64,000 nt of DNA from Flaviflexus huanghaiensis (GTDB lineage Bacteria > Actinomycetota > Actinomycetes > Actinomycetales > Actinomycetaceae), in assembly GCF_014118685.1 (NCBI RefSeq), contig NZ_JACFAK010000001.1:248001-312000 (forward strand). The letters run 5' to 3'. Made by a program: the position numbers and the translations under genes. Shown piece after piece: positions 9,312 through 17,776 of this stretch (position 1 is its first letter; each line of letters begins with the position of its first letter). The notes under the pieces were generated by a model. That model did no database searches and was not told where the DNA came from. It worked only from the letters and a program-made list of their open reading frames with translations.

Positions 9312-9341
9312 ATAGGGAGGAGCGACGACGCCCCTCCCTAT
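9312..9341. terminator. Bidirectional terminator between bldC and the DUF3618 gene
   Basis: Stem ATAGGGAGG with its complement CCTCCCTAT, followed by TTACT. It lies between the convergent bldC gene (ends 9287) and the DUF3618 gene (ends 9355), so it can serve both. Confidence 0.75.
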
Positions 9342-9354
9342 TTACTCCCTCGGT

Positions 9355-9636
9355 TTACTTCTTGAAAATGAGATAAACGGCGAGTGCGGCTGTCGCGGCC
9401 GTGGCGGCGAGGATGCCGATCGCGGTCGAGTCGCCCTCGCTGGCGTCCACAGGCACGGCCTTGGCTTTGGCGATGAACTCGTTCGCCTTCTCTTTGACCT
9501 CGTCAGCCGCCGCGGCGGCATTGGCTTTCGGGTCGAGACGTGCGGAAAGCTCATTGACGACGTCGGTGAGTTCCTGGCGGGTGCGCTGAAGATCGGCCTC
9601 GATGTCGGCCGCACTTCTCTTGGGTGCTTCACTCAT
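9355..9636 (-). CDS. DUF3618 domain protein, membrane-anchored
   Basis: A 93-residue protein. The N-terminal DUF3618 block reads ADIEADLQRTRQELTDVVNEL and is followed by SARLDPKANA. An amphipathic helical stretch comes next, and a single C-terminal transmembrane helix (AIGILAATAATAALAVYLIFKK) ends the protein. The start at ATG 9636 is chosen by family similarity, with AAGGGA 11 nt upstream. Its first eight bases overlap the 3' end of the upstream minus-strand gene, so the two are translationally coupled. Likely an envelope-associated protein; no activity is known. Confidence 0.88.
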   Translation of the reverse strand: MSEAPKRSAADIEADLQRTRQELTDVVNELSARLDPKANAAAAADEVKEKANEFIAKAKAVPVDASEGDSTAIGILAATAATAALAVYLIFKK

Positions 9637-10105
9637 CGGTTGCCAGTCCCTTCTTTGCTGCTTCAATGTCGTTCTTGATGCCGGACTTGGGATCGACGAC
9701 GTACTCATTCGATTTCTTGATGCTCTTGATGCCGATAAGGGCAAGAACGCCGCAGATGAGGAGAAGGACAAGGCCGACGATCAGGGCGGACAGCCAGAGC
9801 GGTAGAGCGTTCGCAATGCCCCACACCGCAGCGAGCAAGAGGATGCCAAATGCATAGAGCGCAAGGACGCCCGCGGCCGCGAGTAATCCAGCACCGACAC
9901 CGATCTTTTGGGCTTTCGCTGTGGCTTGCACCTTCGCCAGTTCGATCTCATCGCGGATGAGACGAGAGAAGCGTTCGCTGATGCCAGCGACAAGCTCGCC
10001 GATCGAGCGGGAGTTCTGCTTCTCCTCAACGGGGGGCAGTGTCGACCCGCCGAGGTTCGGTGGGACCGCAGCGGGTCCCCTGTTCTCGTGTTCGGATGCT
10101 GTCAC
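9629..10105 (-). CDS. Phage holin family 3.6-like (DUF1469) membrane protein
   Basis: A 158-residue protein of the Phage_holin_3_6 family. A Pro/Gly-rich soluble N-terminus comes first, then the family block RSIGELVAGISERFSRLIRD with ELAKVQATAKAQK. Two long hydrophobic helices follow (about residues 70-100 and 103-130), and then a charged tail. Despite the name, the family is chromosomal and widespread in actinobacteria, paired with DUF3618 proteins as here; there are no phage genes nearby. The start is GTG 10105 with GGAAGGAG seven bases upstream. An ATG at 10112 is out of frame. Confidence 0.85.
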   Translation of the reverse strand: MTASEHENRGPAAVPPNLGGSTLPPVEEKQNSRSIGELVAGISERFSRLIRDEIELAKVQATAKAQKIGVGAGLLAAAGVLALYAFGILLLAAVWGIANALPLWLSALIVGLVLLLICGVLALIGIKSIKKSNEYVVDPKSGIKNDIEAAKKGLATDE

Positions 10106-10341
10106 CGTCCATCTCCTTCCGATGAACTCGTCGTTAAATCCCTCTCACTCTATCGCGAGAACGTGCCAGCGCGCGTCCCATTACTCCTGCGAGTGAACAT
10201 CCAGCTCACAGACCCTGACGGGAATTGATATTCCATTCGACAGATTGGAGAAACGGCTCACATTTGTCGCCGCGTTATGGCAGGTTGGAGGAGATTCACC
10301 ACAAGTGATTCGATATCGAAAATCAACGAGGATGTAATCAT

Positions 10342-13300
10342 ATGAAAACCTCTCTACATAAGAGATTGGCGATGATTGGGGCGGGCGCGCTTATCATTTC
10401 GCCGATATGGGCTATACCGGCTCAAGCAGCTCCAGATGGTAACAACGTTGTTATCAATGAGGTGTATACGCGTGGAGGGTCTGCCGGACAGGCGTACTCC
10501 CACAAGTTCATTGAGCTCTACAACCCAACGGACGCGCCGATTGATCTGAGCGGAATGTCGCTCCAGTACTTCTCAGCCACGGGCACCAGTGGCAACTACA
10601 CTCTTGCCTTGACTGGCGAAATTGCCGCCGACGGCCATTTCTTAGTTCAGGGCGGAGCGAACAGCGGCGGTGGCGGCGCGGTATTGCCGACGCCGGATAT
10701 GACGTCAAGCCTTAATCTCGGCGGTGACAACGGTGCGGTAGCGCTTGTCAATGGCACGACTCAACTCACTGGCGTTGCGGCGGGCGACCTTGCGGGGGAT
10801 CCGCGTTTTGTCGACTTCATCGGATACGGGACTTCTAACAAGTTTGAGACGGCGCCAGCGGCGTTCAATGCTACCGGTACTGGGTCCGTCGAATCGCTCA
10901 ACCGCACTGATGGAATCGATACCGACAACAACTCGGTTGACTTCACATCCACCCCGACCCCGACGCCGCAGAATTCCGGTGGAACCGGCGGCGGCACTGA
11001 TCCCACACCGGATCCAGATCCGCAGAGTGTAACCATCGCCGAGATTCAGGGTCCGGGGAGCTCAACGCCCCTCGATGGTCAGAAGGTTACAACCCGGGGC
11101 GTCGTGACGGCAGTCTATCCGACCGGCGGCTTCAATGGTTTTTATATCCAGACGCCCGGCACCGGCGGAGAGATCGGCAACGCGTCGCATGGCATCTTCG
11201 TTTACACCGCCTCAACGCCGATCACCGTCGAAGAAGGCCAGTACATCTCCGTGACCGGAACGGCCGGAGAATATTTTGGGCTCACGCAAATCTCCGGCAA
11301 CCCAACCTATTCCGTCCTCAACGATGTGTTTGAGGCGCCAACTCCGGCGGTCGTCACGCCGGCTGATCTCACGACTGACGACCAGCGTGAGCGTCTCGAA
11401 GGTATGTTGCTCGACGTCACTGACGTGCAGTTCACCGTCACCGACACCTACGACACCAACCGTTATGGTTCAGTCGCACTTGCGATGGACGATGCTCCGC
11501 TACCGACCGAGACTGACATCTACAACCCGAGGTTGCAGCCAACTGAGCATGCTGCCCTTGTGGCCGAGAACCTGCAGAAGCTCATCACGCTAGACGATGG
11601 TTCAACCCGTGATTTCACGAACTTCCGCACGAACAACCACGAGACGCCGCTTCCGTATCTCAGCATCACAGACCCCGTTCGGGTCGGTGCCGATGCTCAG
11701 ATCAACGAGCCCGTCATCCTCGACTACCGCTTCCAGTGGAACCTTCAGCCCACTGAGCCGGTGACGGGTGAGAACGTCGACTTCGTCGTCTTCGAGAATA
11801 CCCGTCAGGCGGATGCCCCCGTGGTCGGTGGCGACGTCACGATCGCCACGTTCAACGTTCTCAACTACTTCACCACCCTTGGCACTGACCTCACGGGATG
11901 CACGGCGTACACCGATCGTCAGGGCAATCCGATCTCGGTGAGGGGCGGTTGCGCTGCGCGCGGCGCGTACAACGCCGAGAATCTGGCTCGCCAGGAGGGC
12001 AAGATCGTGGCTGCTATCCAGGAGATCGACGCCTCTATCGTCGGCATCCAGGAGATCGAGATGTCGGCCGCGTTCGGCAAAGACCGCGATGCAGCTCTTG
12101 CGGACCTTGTCGCGGCACTGAATGCTGATGCTGGCTTCGACAAGTGGCGCTATGCGGCCTCGCCTGACGCGTTGCCGACTGACGAAGACGTCATCCGCCT
12201 CGCGTTCATCTACCAGGTGGATGAGGTCGCCCCGACCGAGGGTTCGAAGATTCTTATCGGCAGTCCCGCATATGGCAACGCGCGCGAGCCGCTGGGCCAG
12301 GCATGGCGTGCGCTCGACAGCTCGGGCCAGCCGGTCGCTGAGGAATTCGCCACGATCAATAACCACTTCAAGTCGAAGGGCTCCGGAGAGGACGACGGAA
12401 CGGGCCAGGGCGATGCCAACCCCGACCGTATCGCCCAGGCGCAGGCTCTCGTCGCCTTCGCTGATGCTGAGTACGGCGACATGCCCGTCTTCCTGCTTGG
12501 TGACTTCAACTCGTACACTGCCGAGGATCCCCTGCTCGTGCTCAAGGACGACGGTTACACCGACCTCCTGCATGCACAGAGCATCCTGCATGACACCCAT
12601 TTCTTCACCTACACCTACGGCAAGCGCGTCGGTTCTCTCGACCACGTCTTCGCCAGCGCAGATGGTTCAGAATGGGTGACGGACGCAGCGGTATGGAACA
12701 TCAACTCCGTAGAGGCAATCGCCCTCGAGTACTCGAGGTACAACTACAACGTTCTCAACCTCTTCGAGCCGAACAACCCGTTCCGCTCCTCGGATCACGA
12801 CCCGATCATTGTCGGGCTCGACATACCCGGCGTCGATAACACCATCGTTGTCAGCCCGGTGGCTCCGACTTTCGAGGATAACGTCATCACGATTCCTGAG
12901 GTTGAGGGTGTTGAGTACCTCATCGACGGCGTTGTTGTTGAGGCGGGTACTGTCACGATCACTGAGGACACGACGGTGACTGCACGTGCCATCGAGGGTT
13001 ATGTCTTTGCTGACGATGCGGTGACGGAGTGGACGTTTGACTACGTTGCGCCGCCGGTTGTCGTCACGCCTGTGGCTCCGACGATGGAAGACAACGTCAT
13101 CACGATTCCTGTGGTGGAGGGTGTTGAGTACCTGATTGATGATGCTGTCGTCACGGGTACCGTCACGATCACCGAGGACACTGTTGTGACTGCGCGTGCT
13201 GCTGAGGGCTATGTCCTGGCAGAGGATGCCGTCACGGAGTGGACGTTTGAGTATGTTGCGCCGCCGGTTGTCGTCACGCCTGTGGCTCCAACCTTCTCCG

Positions 13301-14187
13301 ACAACGTCATCATCATCCCCGAGGTGGAGGGTGTTGAGTACCTCATCGACGGCAACGTCGTCGAGGCGGGGACCGTCACGATCACCGAGGACACGACGGT
13401 GACTGCGCGTGCTGCTGAGGGCTATGTCCTGGCAGAGGGCGCGGACACCGAGTGGACCTTCGTCTACGTTGCCCCGGAGCCCGAGCCGACTCCGACTCCT
13501 CGCGGCAATGTCTTCTTCATCGTCAACGACTGGAACTCGAAGGAAGCAGACATCGTCTTCTCCTTCGGACGCCGCGGGGACGAGGTTTACTCAGGTGACT
13601 GGAACAAGGACGGCAAGGACACTCTCGCTGTCCGTCGTGGTAACACCTTCTTCGTCAACAACGAGTTAATCGGCGGCAACGCTGAGAAGTCGTTCGACTA
13701 CGGCCGCGCTGGCGACCAGGTCCTCGTCGGCGATTGGAACGGCGACGGCTACGACACCTTCGGCGTCCGTCGTGGCAACACGTTCTACCTCAACGACGAG
13801 CTCAAGGGCGGCCACGCGGCTATCCAGTTCGACTACGGACGCGCTGGTGACCAGGTCCTCGTCGGCGATTGGGACAACGACAGTGTCGACACGATCATGG
13901 TTCGCCGCGGCGCCACCTTCTTCGTCAACAACCAGCTCAAGGGTGGATACGCGGAGAAGTCGTTCGTCTACGGTCGCGTCGGTGATGACGTCTACGCAGG
14001 TGACTTCGACGGTGACGGTTACGACACGCTCGCGGTTCGCCGCGGGAACGTCTTCTTCGTCAACAACCAGCTCGAAGGCGGTCACGCGGACCAAGAGATC
14101 GCCTACGGCAGGGCTGGCGATAAGGTTCTGATCGGTGACTGGGATGGCGACGGCGTCGACACCCCAGCCGTGAACAGGATCGTCTGA
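10342..14187 (+). CDS. Secreted ExeM/NucH-type extracellular endonuclease, multidomain
   Basis: A 1281-residue exported DNase candidate. In order: a signal peptide (ending PAQAAPDG); a lamin-tail domain (about 30-150, starting VVINEVYTRGGSAGQAYSHK); a Pro/Thr linker; an OB-like nuclease-associated domain (about 230-350); an endonuclease/exonuclease/phosphatase domain (about 500-830) with TFNVLNYF, GIQEIE, NNHFKSKG, LGDFNSY and SSDHDPIIVGL motifs; three ~70-residue beta repeats (840-1050); and five 45-residue FG-GAP-like units to the end. Metal-dependent DNA cleavage is expected from ExeM relatives. No sortase signal is visible. A weak site (ACGAGGAT) precedes ATG 10342. The gene stands alone with a strong hairpin downstream. 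Confidence 0.9.
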   Translation: MKTSLHKRLAMIGAGALIISPIWAIPAQAAPDGNNVVINEVYTRGGSAGQAYSHKFIELYNPTDAPIDLSGMSLQYFSATGTSGNYTLALTGEIAADGHFLVQGGANSGGGGAVLPTPDMTSSLNLGGDNGAVALVNGTTQLTGVAAGDLAGDPRFVDFIGYGTSNKFETAPAAFNATGTGSVESLNRTDGIDTDNNSVDFTSTPTPTPQNSGGTGGGTDPTPDPDPQSVTIAEIQGPGSSTPLDGQKVTTRGVVTAVYPTGGFNGFYIQTPGTGGEIGNASHGIFVYTASTPITVEEGQYISVTGTAGEYFGLTQISGNPTYSVLNDVFEAPTPAVVTPADLTTDDQRERLEGMLLDVTDVQFTVTDTYDTNRYGSVALAMDDAPLPTETDIYNPRLQPTEHAALVAENLQKLITLDDGSTRDFTNFRTNNHETPLPYLSITDPVRVGADAQINEPVILDYRFQWNLQPTEPVTGENVDFVVFENTRQADAPVVGGDVTIATFNVLNYFTTLGTDLTGCTAYTDRQGNPISVRGGCAARGAYNAENLARQEGKIVAAIQEIDASIVGIQEIEMSAAFGKDRDAALADLVAALNADAGFDKWRYAASPDALPTDEDVIRLAFIYQVDEVAPTEGSKILIGSPAYGNAREPLGQAWRALDSSGQPVAEEFATINNHFKSKGSGEDDGTGQGDANPDRIAQAQALVAFADAEYGDMPVFLLGDFNSYTAEDPLLVLKDDGYTDLLHAQSILHDTHFFTYTYGKRVGSLDHVFASADGSEWVTDAAVWNINSVEAIALEYSRYNYNVLNLFEPNNPFRSSDHDPIIVGLDIPGVDNTIVVSPVAPTFEDNVITIPEVEGVEYLIDGVVVEAGTVTITEDTTVTARAIEGYVFADDAVTEWTFDYVAPPVVVTPVAPTMEDNVITIPVVEGVEYLIDDAVVTGTVTITEDTVVTARAAEGYVLAEDAVTEWTFEYVAPPVVVTPVAPTFSDNVIIIPEVEGVEYLIDGNVVEAGTVTITEDTTVTARAAEGYVLAEGADTEWTFVYVAPEPEPTPTPRGNVFFIVNDWNSKEADIVFSFGRRGDEVYSGDWNKDGKDTLAVRRGNTFFVNNELIGGNAEKSFDYGRAGDQVLVGDWNGDGYDTFGVRRGNTFYLNDELKGGHAAIQFDYGRAGDQVLVGDWDNDSVDTIMVRRGATFFVNNQLKGGYAEKSFVYGRVGDDVYAGDFDGDGYDTLAVRRGNVFFVNNQLEGGHADQEIAYGRAGDKVLIGDWDGDGVDTPAVNRIV
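12859..13480 (+). repeat. Three tandem ~70-codon repeats in the nuclease gene
   Basis: Units begin at about 12859, 13072 and 13282 (periods 213 and 210 bases). Each encodes VAPT-x-x-DNVI-x-IP, then VEGVEYLID, then a TVTITEDT-x-VTARA-x-EGYV block. Long DNA segments are nearly identical between units, including the GTTGCGCCGCCGGTTGTCGT junction, so duplication or gene conversion is recent. They look like beta-sandwich spacer domains. Confidence 0.9.
13504..14178 (+). repeat. Array of five 45-residue FG-GAP-like repeats (nuclease C-terminus)
   Basis: Five units of 45 codons end two residues before the stop. Pattern and order match the array at 3198-3872: both second units contain NAEKSF and TFGVRR, both third units contain FYL and IQF, both fourth units contain GYA and AGDF, and both fifth units contain LEGG and GVDTPAV. 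Confidence 0.9.
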
Positions 14188-14209
14188 ACCTCATGACATT
14201 GGCTTAGTC

Positions 14210-14258
14210 CAGACAGGGTGCTCCCCCGGGGTATGGCCCCGGGGGAACACCCTGTCTG
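14210..14258. terminator. Long bidirectional terminator hairpin
   Basis: A stem of about 21 bp with a single mismatch and a TATG loop between two convergent genes (nuclease ends 14187, GNAT gene ends 14262). The inner part is CCCCCGGGG paired with CCCCGGGGG. Confidence 0.85.
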
Positions 14259-14261
14259 CCG

Positions 14262-15005
14262 CTATTGGCGCGGATAGATCCGGTAACCGGGCTTCGCTTG
14301 GCCCGTGAATGTCTCGTAGAAGTCCTGAGCGTCGTCGGTGAGCAGGTCGAGCCGCTGAGCACCGCTCCTGTCGTAGCCGATCTCGACGAGCGTGCGAGCG
14401 AGACCGATCCTGCGGTAGGCAGGGTGAACGATGAGCTGAGCCAGATAGCCCTGCGCGATCCCGTCGGAGAGCACCTGGGCGAAGCCTGCAACCGTGCGAG
14501 TGAGAGAATTCCTCGCGACAACCGTAGTCACCCCGGGCGCAGCGCAACCCTGGGCCGCAACAGCGGCGTCCGCGTACGTTTGCCATCCTTCACCATGACA
14601 GAGTGCGGCGACGCCGAGGGCGTCTGCTTCCTCGAAGTTCTCGACGGTGACCGGTTGGGTCAGCGCCCATTCTTTCTGGGAGAGTGGGCGACTGCCGGGA
14701 TCCACGTCTTCCGGTCGATCAGGAGTGCGATGAACGGTGACCGCTGTCGTCTTTGATCGAGACAGAGCCCGTTCAGCGAGGAGTGCGAGCGCGGTGTCAA
14801 CGAGACCGGGAACGTTCCGGTCCGAGCTGACAACGAGCACATCAGCGTGTTCATCTTTCGAAGAGATGAGGCCGACCCCAACTGGTGCGCCATCGGACTT
14901 GATGACGAGGCGGGTACCCGTGAAGTTACCCGCAGTGCGTTTGCGGGCCAGCGAATGGATATAGGCCACTTCGGCGGGTTCAGGCATCGTGAGCGTTATC
15001 GACAT
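14262..15005 (-). CDS. GNAT-family N-acetyltransferase
   Basis: A 247-residue cytoplasmic protein. The C-terminal half is a GNAT fold with an acetyl-CoA binding segment LIVHPAYRRIGLARTLV, then GAQRLDLLTDDAQDFYE and GYRIYP. The N-terminal half (about residues 1-120) looks like a diverged second GNAT-like half without the binding signature. Substrate cannot be inferred. It is divergent from the nuclease gene's terminator and lies 66 bases from tRNA-Phe on the same strand. Confidence 0.8.
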   Translation of the reverse strand: MSITLTMPEPAEVAYIHSLARKRTAGNFTGTRLVIKSDGAPVGVGLISSKDEHADVLVVSSDRNVPGLVDTALALLAERALSRSKTTAVTVHRTPDRPEDVDPGSRPLSQKEWALTQPVTVENFEEADALGVAALCHGEGWQTYADAAVAAQGCAAPGVTTVVARNSLTRTVAGFAQVLSDGIAQGYLAQLIVHPAYRRIGLARTLVEIGYDRSGAQRLDLLTDDAQDFYETFTGQAKPGYRIYPRQ

Positions 15006-15071
15006 GGGGGAAGCCTAATGCGTCGAGGTGGTCCGAGATACAAGAAATCCCCGGTGAGCCGGGGATTCCTG

Positions 15072-15144
15072 TGCCTCCGATCGGCGTCGATCCGATGACC
15101 TTTCGATTTTCAGTCGAACGCTCTACCAACTGAGCTACAGAGGC
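15072..15144 (-). tRNA. tRNA-Phe (GAA)
   Basis: 73-nt cloverleaf on the minus strand. Acceptor GCCTCTG pairs with CGGAGGC, the D-arm is TAGCTCAGTTGGTAGAGC, and the anticodon loop is CTGAAAA (anticodon GAA). CCA is not encoded. First-transcribed gene of the cluster is tRNA-Glu; Phe is last. Confidence 0.95.
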
Positions 15145-15152
15145 TTATGTAA

Positions 15153-15177
15153 GATTGCCCGGCATTGCCGGGCAATC
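15153..15177 (-). other. Perfect hairpin between tRNA-Asp and tRNA-Phe
   Basis: GATTGCCCGGCA and its complement form a 12-bp stem around one central base (in practice a 3-nt loop) in the 35-base spacer between the two tRNAs. It could be a partial terminator or an RNase processing element; there is no T tract. Confidence 0.5.
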
Positions 15178-15179
15178 TG

Positions 15180-15253
15180 CGACCCTGACGGGACTTGAAC
15201 CCGCGACCTCCGCCGTGACAGGGCGGCGCGCTAACCAACTGCGCTACAGGGCC
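15180..15253 (-). tRNA. tRNA-Asp (GTC)
   Basis: 74-nt cloverleaf on the minus strand with acceptor GGCCCTG/CAGGGTC, discriminator G, and anticodon GTC in CTGTCAC. T-arm GGGTTCAAGTCCC is canonical. Confidence 0.95.
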
Positions 15254-15277
15254 TGGAAATACTGTCGACCTGAGCCG

Positions 15278-15350
15278 TACCCCGAACGGGATTCGAACCC
15301 GTGTTACCGCCGTGAAAGGGCGGGGTCCTGGGCCGCTAGACGATCGGGGC
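15278..15350 (-). tRNA. tRNA-Glu (TTC)
   Basis: 73-nt cloverleaf on the minus strand: acceptor GCCCCGA pairs with TCGGGGT (a G-U first pair), anticodon TTC in CTTTCAC, and T-arm GGGTTCGAATCCC. Upstream-most gene of the Glu-Asp-Phe cluster. Confidence 0.93.
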
Positions 15351-15815
15351 CAGTATTCTAGTCGCTACGCTCTCGACGTTTCCGTCTCGCTCGAAGCTAG
15401 ACCAGCATAACTAGAAATCCGCTTGCAATGCAAAGCGCGGCTTGTGTCCTTACTCACCAGCGATCGGCCGTGTTTTGGCGGTTGTCTCAACGCCCTTTCG
15501 TAAGCCTCCGACGTCGTGCAACACGGGCACAAGATCGCCTAGTCGGAAGAATCCCAACTGCCTCGGCGACGTGATGGGCGCGCACGGTTTATCCATGTTT
15601 CTCTTCTGATGAGTCGCTCCATTCAATGGACGTGGACTTAGGTTGTGCGGATCTCCCGGACAGAGCCGTGCTCGTTCGGGGTGACGAGTTCAATTCCCGT
15701 TCCACCGTCCGGTGGGCGGTGGCTGACGACTTGCGCTGAGGCTTCGATGTGAACGTTCGGCGGGGAATGAACACCATCTCGAGTTGAACGCAGGCAGTGC
15801 AATAGTGTTGACGGC
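15351..15815. other. Gene-poor 465-base stretch between tRNA cluster and mscS
   Basis: It must hold the tRNA promoter (minus strand) and the mscS promoter (plus strand), but no convincing -35/-10 pair stands out. The only coding candidate is a 48-codon minus-strand ORF (see 15450-15596). At about 15683-15706 there is a T-arm-like stretch (GAGTTCAATTCCC) without a complete tRNA around it. Confidence 0.5.
15450..15596 (-). CDS. Possible small ORF, 48 codons
   Basis: Starts at ATG 15596 after GAAGAG and reads MDKPCAPITSPRQLGFFRLG, ending IAGE. About two thirds of its third positions are G or C, somewhat below neighbouring genes. No family is recognised, and it may be chance. It lies upstream of tRNA-Glu on the same strand. 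Confidence 0.22.
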   Translation of the reverse strand: MDKPCAPITSPRQLGFFRLGDLVPVLHDVGGLRKGVETTAKTRPIAGE

Positions 15816-17354
15816 ATGAAGGCATCACTGATGGCGTATCTTGCGTCTACTGTCGACCCGACCGAGGACCCCTCGGATGATTTGACTCTGGAGGAGGGCG
15901 TCGAACAGGCCGTGACAGTGACTGTCGACATCGTCAGTATCATTGGCTCGGCCCTCATCGGTGCAGCCATCGGTCTGGTCATCACTGTCGTGATCATCAT
16001 TGTTGCGCAGCTGTTTGCTCGAAGGCGCCCCATCGTCTCTCCGGCACTGGAGCCGCCAAAGCGGCCGCTGCAGCTCACACTTATGCTGACAGGCGCATGG
16101 ATCGGCTTCTCACTCAGTAGCGCGCGAGCGGCTGACGAGCCGGAACCTAGCTGGCGGCACCCGATCTTCCATCTCGGGCTCATCCTCATCATCCTCGCTG
16201 GAACATGGTTCGTTGCGAGTCTCGTCGTCGGCTTCGAAGCGGCAGTCATCCGGCACGTTGAGAAATCGGCGACCAAACGGGCGAAGCGGATCCAGACCCA
16301 GTTTCAGATTGTCCGCCGCGTCCTGGTCGCTCTTGTGTGGACTTTCGGCATTGGTGGCGTGCTCATCACCTTCCCGTCCGCGCGTGCCGCGGGCGCATCA
16401 ATCTTCGCATCGGCAGGCCTCATCTCTGTTATCGCAGGTCTCGCGGCACAATCAACACTCGGCAACGTGTTCGCGGGTCTTCAAGTGGCGTTCTCCGACT
16501 CGCTCCGAGTCGATGATGTTGTCATCATCAACAGCGAGTACAGCGTCGTTGAGGAAATTACCCTGACGTACGTTGTCGTCCGGGTCTGGGACGGACGGCG
16601 CATTATCGTCCCATCAAGCAAGCTGACGACAGAGACGTTCGAGAACTGGACCCGCCGCGACACCGAGATGCTAGGCAAGATCTACTTCGACCTCGACTGG
16701 CGAGTCCCGCTCGATGCGATGAGGTCGGAGATGCACAGGTGCTTGAACGAGAGCGACCTGTGGGACGGCAGAACCGCAGTTCTCCAGGTGGACTCCGCTG
16801 AGAACGGCCGCGTTCGCGTCGCTATTCTCGTTTCTGCCGTCGACTCAGCCACGTTGACTGATCTGCGCAACTATACGCGTGAACACATGGTCAAGTGGAT
16901 CCAGCAGAAAGTGCCGAGGGCCCTGCCTTACGCCCGCAATCTCTATGCGTCGATCGAAGATCTCGAGGCAGCTGTCGCCGAATACCCGGATCCGAAAGAG
17001 TTCGTCGACGCGGAGCCCGAGGTCGAAAAGCCGCGTCGCCCGCAAACCGACATCGACCTCGAGGAGACGGTCATCCTCCCGACCGATTATCTGCCCTTTC
17101 GCCGATCGCTCTCGACACGTGGTCCAGTCGAGCTCTCGGAAGAGGAGCTGTCGTCGACGCCGAATACGGCAACCGACGTCAAGCCAGGTCACGAGGCATC
17201 GCTGTTCACGGGATCTGCTCAAGCGGAGGAAAGGAAGAAGGGATTTTCAGGACCGGGCGAAGAGGCTATCGCCGAACGCGAACGCAGGGCTGCGCAGAGG
17301 AACTTAGTGGACGATGATGAGTCGACAGACACCGAATCCGAGGAGACGAGATGA
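15816..17354 (+). CDS. MscS-family mechanosensitive ion channel
   Basis: A 512-residue inner-membrane protein expected to open under membrane tension and release solutes. Four or five hydrophobic segments lie in the first 215 residues. The last is the pore-lining helix, Gly/Ala rich: ASAGLISVIAGLAAQSTLGN. The beta-domain segment follows (VVIINSEYSVVEEITLTYVV, then RRIIVPSSKL and ENWTRRD), then the alpha/beta C-domain. A charged, probably disordered tail (about 390-512) is longer than in E. coli MscS (286 residues). ATG 15816 is the start. Its stop overlaps the msrB start. Confidence 0.92.
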   Translation: MKASLMAYLASTVDPTEDPSDDLTLEEGVEQAVTVTVDIVSIIGSALIGAAIGLVITVVIIIVAQLFARRRPIVSPALEPPKRPLQLTLMLTGAWIGFSLSSARAADEPEPSWRHPIFHLGLILIILAGTWFVASLVVGFEAAVIRHVEKSATKRAKRIQTQFQIVRRVLVALVWTFGIGGVLITFPSARAAGASIFASAGLISVIAGLAAQSTLGNVFAGLQVAFSDSLRVDDVVIINSEYSVVEEITLTYVVVRVWDGRRIIVPSSKLTTETFENWTRRDTEMLGKIYFDLDWRVPLDAMRSEMHRCLNESDLWDGRTAVLQVDSAENGRVRVAILVSAVDSATLTDLRNYTREHMVKWIQQKVPRALPYARNLYASIEDLEAAVAEYPDPKEFVDAEPEVEKPRRPQTDIDLEETVILPTDYLPFRRSLSTRGPVELSEEELSSTPNTATDVKPGHEASLFTGSAQAEERKKGFSGPGEEAIAERERRAAQRNLVDDDESTDTESEETR

Positions 17355-17776
17355 GCGACACCAATTTCCTGACACTGTCCGACGCCGAGTGGCGGGAGCG
17401 GCTCGATCCCATCTCCTACCAGGTTCTTCGCCAGGCGGGTACAGAGCGTCCCGGCACCGGCCAGCTCCTCAACGAGGAGCGGGAGGGCACCTACGCATGT
17501 AAGGCATGCGGAACAGAGCTTTTCGAGGCCGGCACGAAGTTTGATGCGCACTGCGGTTGGCCGAGCTTCTACGAGGCTAAGAAAGATGCGGTCACCTTCA
17601 TCGAGGACCGCTCCCACGGAATGAATCGAACCGAGGTCCGGTGTGCCGCGTGCGATTCACACCTCGGTCACATCTTCCCCGATGCTCCGCAGACCCCGAC
17701 AGGCAACCGCTTCTGCATGAACTCGGTCTCGCTCACCTTTATCCCGGCCGACGGTGGAGATGCGGTCGAAGGCTAG
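17351..17776 (+). CDS. msrB: Peptide-methionine (R)-S-oxide reductase
   Basis: Repairs oxidised methionine (R-sulfoxide) in proteins. All hallmarks are present in 141 residues: two zinc CxxC pairs (ACKACG and CAACDSHLGHIF), the CGWPSF substrate motif and the catalytic cysteine in RFCMNS. The start overlaps the mscS stop by four bases, and the 3' end overlaps the next gene by 23 bases. The link with a tension channel suggests shared osmotic/oxidative stress expression (inference). Confidence 0.96.
   Translation: MSDTNFLTLSDAEWRERLDPISYQVLRQAGTERPGTGQLLNEEREGTYACKACGTELFEAGTKFDAHCGWPSFYEAKKDAVTFIEDRSHGMNRTEVRCAACDSHLGHIFPDAPQTPTGNRFCMNSVSLTFIPADGGDAVEG

Noticed and set aside
9629-10105. Possible prophage remnant suggested by the holin family name
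   Set aside because: No other phage genes nearby; the family is a normal chromosomal component in actinobacteria.
11602-12645. Minus-strand open frame of about 350 codons inside the nuclease gene
   Set aside because: Shadow of the EEP domain; no family similarity or start signal.
15632-15706. tRNA-like segment with a T-arm-like GAGTTCAATTCCC and partly complementary ends (GTGGA/TCCAC)
   Set aside because: No proper D-arm or anticodon arm can be drawn. It could be a decayed tRNA or an att remnant, but nothing else supports that.
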